This document shows positions 59,983 to 64,000 of a stretch of DNA of 64,000 nt, piece by piece. Position 1 is the stretch's first letter, and every line of letters begins with the position of its first letter. Both the position numbers and the translations under genes were made by a program. Under the pieces are notes generated by a model, which ran no database searches, was not told where the DNA came from, and was given only the letters and a program-made list of their open reading frames with translations. The DNA is from Callipepla californica brunnescens (Eukaryota > Chordata > Aves > Galliformes > Odontophoridae), in assembly GCA_023055505.1 (NCBI GenBank), contig JALIRH010000002.1, positions 24,992,437-25,056,436 on the forward strand, in the 5' to 3' direction.

Positions 59983-62900
59983 GGTGAAAAGAAGCAGGAA
60001 GAGTCCAGGCCATTTTTGCCACTTTGTCTTTTTGAATGACCATCGTAGTTTCAATGGAATGTGACTTTCAGTTCCGCTTTGCTAGCATTAAAGCATTAGA
60101 GAAAGGGAGCAAGCTAGTGAGAGGAAGTACCTAAGAACAGGTCTCATCTTGGTGCTAACCTTGTGTTTTCATCCTGGTAACCTGTGGTAGCCACAAATAC
60201 ATATTTTTAGGCTATTTCCTACAACCTTGTGAGAAATGTCATCCCCTCTTACTTTCATTCAGGAAACATTAGAACAGTTTCATGACATATAACAGCAACT
60301 AAAGGGAGAGACAAAGTACCCAAAAGAAAGATGCTTTATTAACAAAAGTTAGCAAATTGTTCATTTTTACTGCATTTTCTATTAGACTGTAATTTTTCTT
60401 TCTATAAAATAAAAGATTTTGGTGTAAATTGAAAAAGGCTTTTTCTTTCCTTTACAGGGTCATGGCTTATTCCTCTTTCTGACTATAACAGACATTTGGT
60501 GTACAGCTGGAAACTAAGTAGAAATCAGTCATTTCCTACTATGTAATCTGATGGTGACATGAGATGCCTCAGAACTCTGCCTGTTTGCAGGTTATCTCAA
60601 TTGAAAAGTAAGACTCTGAACTGGATACCTCTGAAACATTCACTGACTTCTGCTGCACATCATGTGGACTTTTCTACCTGTTGACTGAGGTATCTCACTC
60701 TGCATTACCCGAATCTCAGAAATTTCTACATCACTTTACATAAGCTTCATTATATTCTTTAATTTTATTTATTTGTTTTTGGGTTGTGATAAGTTGTTGG
60801 AAAAATAAGATCATTCAGAAAAGTCTAGCCTTGTAAATAAGTATGCTTGCATCCTTATTCTCCTCATATGAAAACTAGAGGTCACTTAGTATTGGATTGC
60901 AGCTCATACTTATATGAAAAGGATATATTGAACCTATTGCAATTTTGATGTAAATATTTTCTCTTTTTTTTTTTAATTTACTTTTTAAAATTCAAATAAA
61001 GTCTGCAAACATTATCTGAATTTCACATTCAAATAAAATGAAGTCACTCCGCCTCTAATAAGATGCAAATCTCCTTTAGATATGGAGATTTTCTTATTCA
61101 GAAATACATTAAGTCCTTTATCCCTAAATGTCATATTCCAATATAAACACTGTATGTAAAATATCAGGTAGGATTCAACTCACAAATTAAAGCTTAAGGC
61201 GTACATACTACAAGTCTACGTACCCATTATACTCAATATTCTCCTAGTCACAGCAGTCAGTGGAGCTTAGATATATGTTCACATCACCTTGGTGCAGACG
61301 TACATTTTGTTAACAGTTTGCATCGACATTAGGTATAATTATGACAGTTTTTATGTAGATATCTAGTGAAAGATTCACTCTTAAACATAGGTACATAGTT
61401 CCACAGGAAAACATTTGGAGAATGCAGTTTTCTCACAGATTTTCTTTCCTGAAAGATTTCTCTCCTTTTATACAGTGTTAAAATGCTGAAGGCTAACATA
61501 AGGAACATGAGATATATAGTTACTGCTCTGACCTAAGACCATATCCAGTCATTTTCACATTTGAAGGGTTTTAAGCGGCACAAAAACAAAATGTACTTTC
61601 CCGTAAGAATAACTTGTTTCAGGTTTATGGACTTATTTGGTAAGCAATACTGTAGTTAAAACATTTTTAAAGTGTTTTTATTTAATTTTTAATGATTTTC
61701 TGAGTTTATTGTTTTCTTAGGTATTGATATGATTTGCAATAGTTTGGGTTTTTAACGTGAGTTCTGTTTCTGTTAATATATTTGCTGAATAATCTCCAAT
61801 CTCTACTTCTACTGTTTGAAACAAGGTAAAGAGTGCTATGAATTTCAAATTCCCACTGGCTGGGTATAACGCTGCACTTCCAAACTCAATTTACAGGACA
61901 GCCAAACACAGGAAATTAGAGTCCACTTTACTGGTCCCTAAGTATCTCTTAAGCATTTGTTTCCTAATCTAAACAGTTCATTTACTTTGTTCATTTTTTA
62001 TTTTTAAATAGGGGTCTGTTTTACAAAATGCCAAGGTCAGTATTGCAATAATAATGAGTTTTACTGTTTCTAATGCCATTTACTTCCTCCTGTACTTCAG
62101 AGAATATGACATTACACACCAAAAATAACCAATCAAACAATAAAAAAAAAAACCCTTCAAACAGACTTTTTCTGCTTTAATGCTTGTCTTTGTGCTAATA
62201 TATAACCTTTTACATTGTGAAAAATTTTGCAGTAAATTATCTCTTTAGAGTTTATACATACTACAGGCCACAGTACAAAAGAGGAAATGAATAAGAGGGG
62301 GAGAAGTTGCAACCTGTCTTGTAAAGGTTTATCACTAGGGAAAAAACAACATACATTTTTTCTTACTGTGGTTCATTATTACTGTATTACTACCAGTATT
62401 TATGTCATTATGCATTAGAGTCTGGAGATTGTATTTTTATTAATTCAAGATACTACTGAATGTCTTTTAAAGTGTTAATCTTGCTCTTTGTATCTGGAAT
62501 TTACAATACTGCTTCAATGATCAGAAGATTCTGTTTTTATCCTTCTTCTGCATACAAAGCAAAATAGCTGGAGGATTTACTTTCCCATGCTTAGGCAAAG
62601 ACGTTTTGCAGGATATGTGACTTCATGCCATCTAACAGATAATTCACTTGCAGAACAGCACCACAAGACAATACTGATAATATTGACAAAGTTTTTCTTG
62701 GTTATTGAGAATATTAGACCTTCACGATTCAAAATGAAATGGAACTGCCAACTGTGGCATGCTTGGAGAACAGTTTTCCTTACGTGTTGCCTCATTCTTC
62801 AAAGAACCTCGACCATCACACCAAGAAGATTTCTTAAGCTAAAATATTGAACAATGGAGATGTACAATCTGATAGCAGTTGATCAAGCATCTGCTGATGA

Positions 62901-63101
62901 ATTCAGATATGTAAGGGTACATAAGAACTAGCTGACTCAAAGTGAATACAGCGGGAATTAGTAATGAAATGTCATCAGAGTATTCTGCGATTGGCAGTGC
63001 TTTATCTAAGCTGAAAATTTGTAAACATGTTTGTACATAAAAGAGGATGCCAGGTCCCAAAGAGGGCTCACAATATGGCAAAATGCAGGTATCTATACTG
63101 A

Positions 63102-63207
63102 ATAGAGGAGATTTAGGTTAGATGTGAGGAGGAAATTCTTATTCAGAGGATGTTGAGGCACAGGAACAGCTTGCCCAGAGAAGCTGTTGAATGCTACATC
63201 CCTGGAA
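63102..63207 (+). mobile_element. CR1 LINE fragment joined to a mariner
   Basis: Forward CR1 piece from the 3' part: GGAGATTTAGGTTAGATGTG, AGGAGGAAATTCTTATTCAG, TTGAGGCACAGGAACAGC, TTGCCCAGAGAAGCTG and CATCCCTGGAA. Its 3' UTR end is missing. It runs straight into mariner sequence at about 63208, where CR1 (TGTTCA in the consensus) and mariner (TGCTTCA) look alike. Confidence 0.88.
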
Positions 63208-63268
63208 TGCTTCATACATACTCCCACGTCAGACTTCATTTTGTCAGACTGCTCCTCTGCTGTCCTCT

Positions 63269-63273
63269 GTCAC
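63269..63273. repeat. Target-site duplication GTCAC, left copy
   Basis: Matches 63605-63609 and brackets the solo LTR. Confidence 0.8.
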
Positions 63274-63604
63274 TGTCACGCTCCAATATAAAGGAGGGAG
63301 ATGAGGTTCTTTATATGTAAGTGTATACCCAATGGTGAGATTAAGACACAGTGGGTCAAATGTTAGCCCAACCAGTTTATTCCAATTACTAGTTGCTTAG
63401 GGATATGGGGAAGGGAAGGTAGGCGATAGAAAAGAGATGAAAAGCAAGGAGACTTGGCAGAAAGACAGGCTTGGCCCTGCTTCTGCTTATCTTTACAACT
63501 ATAAGCAGAGGCACTGTGGCATGGTGACACCCACCCAGATAACCTGCAGTCTCGTTACCAGAAAGGCTTTGAGACAATAAATAAAACAGTTTCTGTCTTT
63601 CACA
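63274..63604 (-). mobile_element. Solo LTR (endogenous retrovirus, ERVL-like by duplication size)
   Basis: 331-base element with TG at its left end (TGTCACG) and CA at its right end (TTTCACA), flanked by an exact GTCAC duplication at 63269-63273 and 63605-63609. It lies within the mariner copy, which should have that pentamer only once. A 5-base duplication fits ERVL-type integration in birds, whereas ERV1 typically gives 4 and ERVK 6. Orientation is uncertain: AATAAACTGGTTGGGC on the minus strand (signal at 63376-63381, about 100 bases before the end) favours minus, but the plus strand also has AATAAA at 63576-63581. No internal retroviral genes are present. Confidence 0.8.
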
Positions 63605-63609
63605 GTCAC
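63605..63609. repeat. Target-site duplication GTCAC, right copy
   Basis: Matches 63269-63273. The mariner sequence resumes here as GTCACACAGCAACAACATG. Confidence 0.8.
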
Positions 63610-63738
63610 ACAGCAACAACATGTAATGGAATACTGGTGGGAAGGTTCAATGTCTACTGCCATACAACCAACATCTGCCCCTGATGTTATGAGCCAGCAT
63701 AGTAAAATTGAAGGCACTGCTTTCGAGCAGCCCTTGTA

Positions 63739-64000
63739 GATAATATTTTCGAAGAAGATGGGCTGAAACAAGAAACAGCAAGAGCAGTAACCACACGTGC
63801 TTGAAAACAAGTGTTTTATTATTATTTCTAAGTACAAATGGTTAGTGCCCTCAGGATAAGGCAAGTATGAATTCCCAGAAAATATTACTTCAGAATTTTG
63901 TTCAAATACTAACAAATAAAGTACATGATCAGTATTTACTCTAAACTGCAATTCCTGGATTCAGAGTGCCCACCCACCTTTCTAAATAAGCCCCAGTAGA
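63739..64000. other. Unique DNA at window end
   Basis: No gene or repeat recognised. The 150-codon minus-strand frame (63951-63499) runs through this segment, the mariner and the LTR and is a chance reading, not a gene. Confidence 0.5.

Larger units (their letters stand above)
57233..63101. other. Unique AT-rich DNA
   Basis: Nearly 6 kb with no recognised gene or interspersed repeat. Contains the T13G12 double homopolymer and a hairpin at 59961-59982. Confidence 0.5.
63208..63738 (-). mobile_element. Galluhop-like mariner DNA transposon fragment, split by an LTR
   Basis: Reversed mariner. From the right, its 5' terminus reads TACAAGGGCTGCTCGAAAGC on the minus strand (63738 leftwards), then TGCTGGCTCATAACATCAGG, GGCAGATGTTGG, TATGGCAGTAGA, AACCTTCCCACCAGTATTCC and TTGTTGCTGTGTGAC. 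After the LTR it continues GTGACAGAGGACAGCAGAGG, AGCAGTCTGACAAAATG and ATGTATGAAG. This is the order I recall for the 5' end of chicken Galluhop. The flanking TA target is at 63737-63738. Only the first 200 bases or so survive, no transposase frame is left, and the opposite terminal repeat is absent. Confidence 0.85.

Noticed and set aside
63499..63951. 150-codon minus-strand frame
   Set aside because: It spans an LTR, a mariner fragment and unique DNA across an insertion junction, so it cannot be an inherited coding frame.
1..64000. CRISPR arrays, bacterial operons, rRNA or phage modules
   Set aside because: Repeat families, base composition and lack of dense coding all point to vertebrate DNA. 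No regularly spaced direct repeats were seen.

Overview
The window reads as AT-rich, gene-poor vertebrate DNA from a bird, most likely a galliform (chicken, turkey or quail lineage). The case rests on repeats. About 18 copies or fragments of the avian LINE CR1 are present, several with the diagnostic 3' terminal repeat (ATTCTATG-like, read as TCATAGAATCATAG or TCACAGAATCACAG on the + strand for reversed copies). There is also a mariner fragment that matches my recollection of the chicken family Galluhop. I see no complete protein-coding gene, rRNA, tRNA or CRISPR array. The window is probably intergenic or lies inside a very large intron. Family identities are from recalled consensus sequences, not from a search, and repeat boundaries are good to roughly 5-20 bases unless stated.

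Layout. 1-242: a reversed CR1 with a large internal deletion. 243-3780: AT-rich unique DNA with homopolymers. 3781-4735: a reversed CR1 with a reverse-transcriptase fragment, split by about 320 bases of other DNA. 4736-13286: unique DNA with a 10-bp-arm hairpin at 4889-4912 and a candidate exon at 9027-9168. 13287-16866: three reversed CR1 pieces. 16867-34894: long unique AT-rich stretch with one old CR1 (22608-22800), a TATA-like GC-richer patch near 17570-17840 and an AT microsatellite. 34895-38060: a weak forward CR1 and a reversed CR1 RT region. 40566-46495: the densest repeat cluster, with five reversed CR1s, an unclassified GC-rich island and a candidate LTR (45071-45593). 46471-50401: unique. 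50402-51321: a forward CR1 carrying a second, short CR1 nested inside it. 51322-56132: unique DNA with a dense TAAT/ATTA cluster near 54900-55080. 56133-57232: two old reversed CR1s back to back. 57233-63101: unique. 63102-63738: a composite of CR1, mariner and solo LTR.

The best-supported structure is at 63102-63738. A solo LTR (63274-63604, TG...CA ends) sits inside the mariner copy and is flanked by an exact 5-base duplication, GTCAC. The uninterrupted mariner sequence, as I recall it, has that pentamer once, so order of insertion can be read directly. The mariner in turn abuts a CR1 fragment at a junction consistent with a microhomology deletion.

No genes work together here. The only functional candidates are one possible exon (9027-9168, plus strand, consensus donor, no homologue recognised) and AT-rich regulatory-looking clusters. 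Both are inferences. I found no convincing new biological system.
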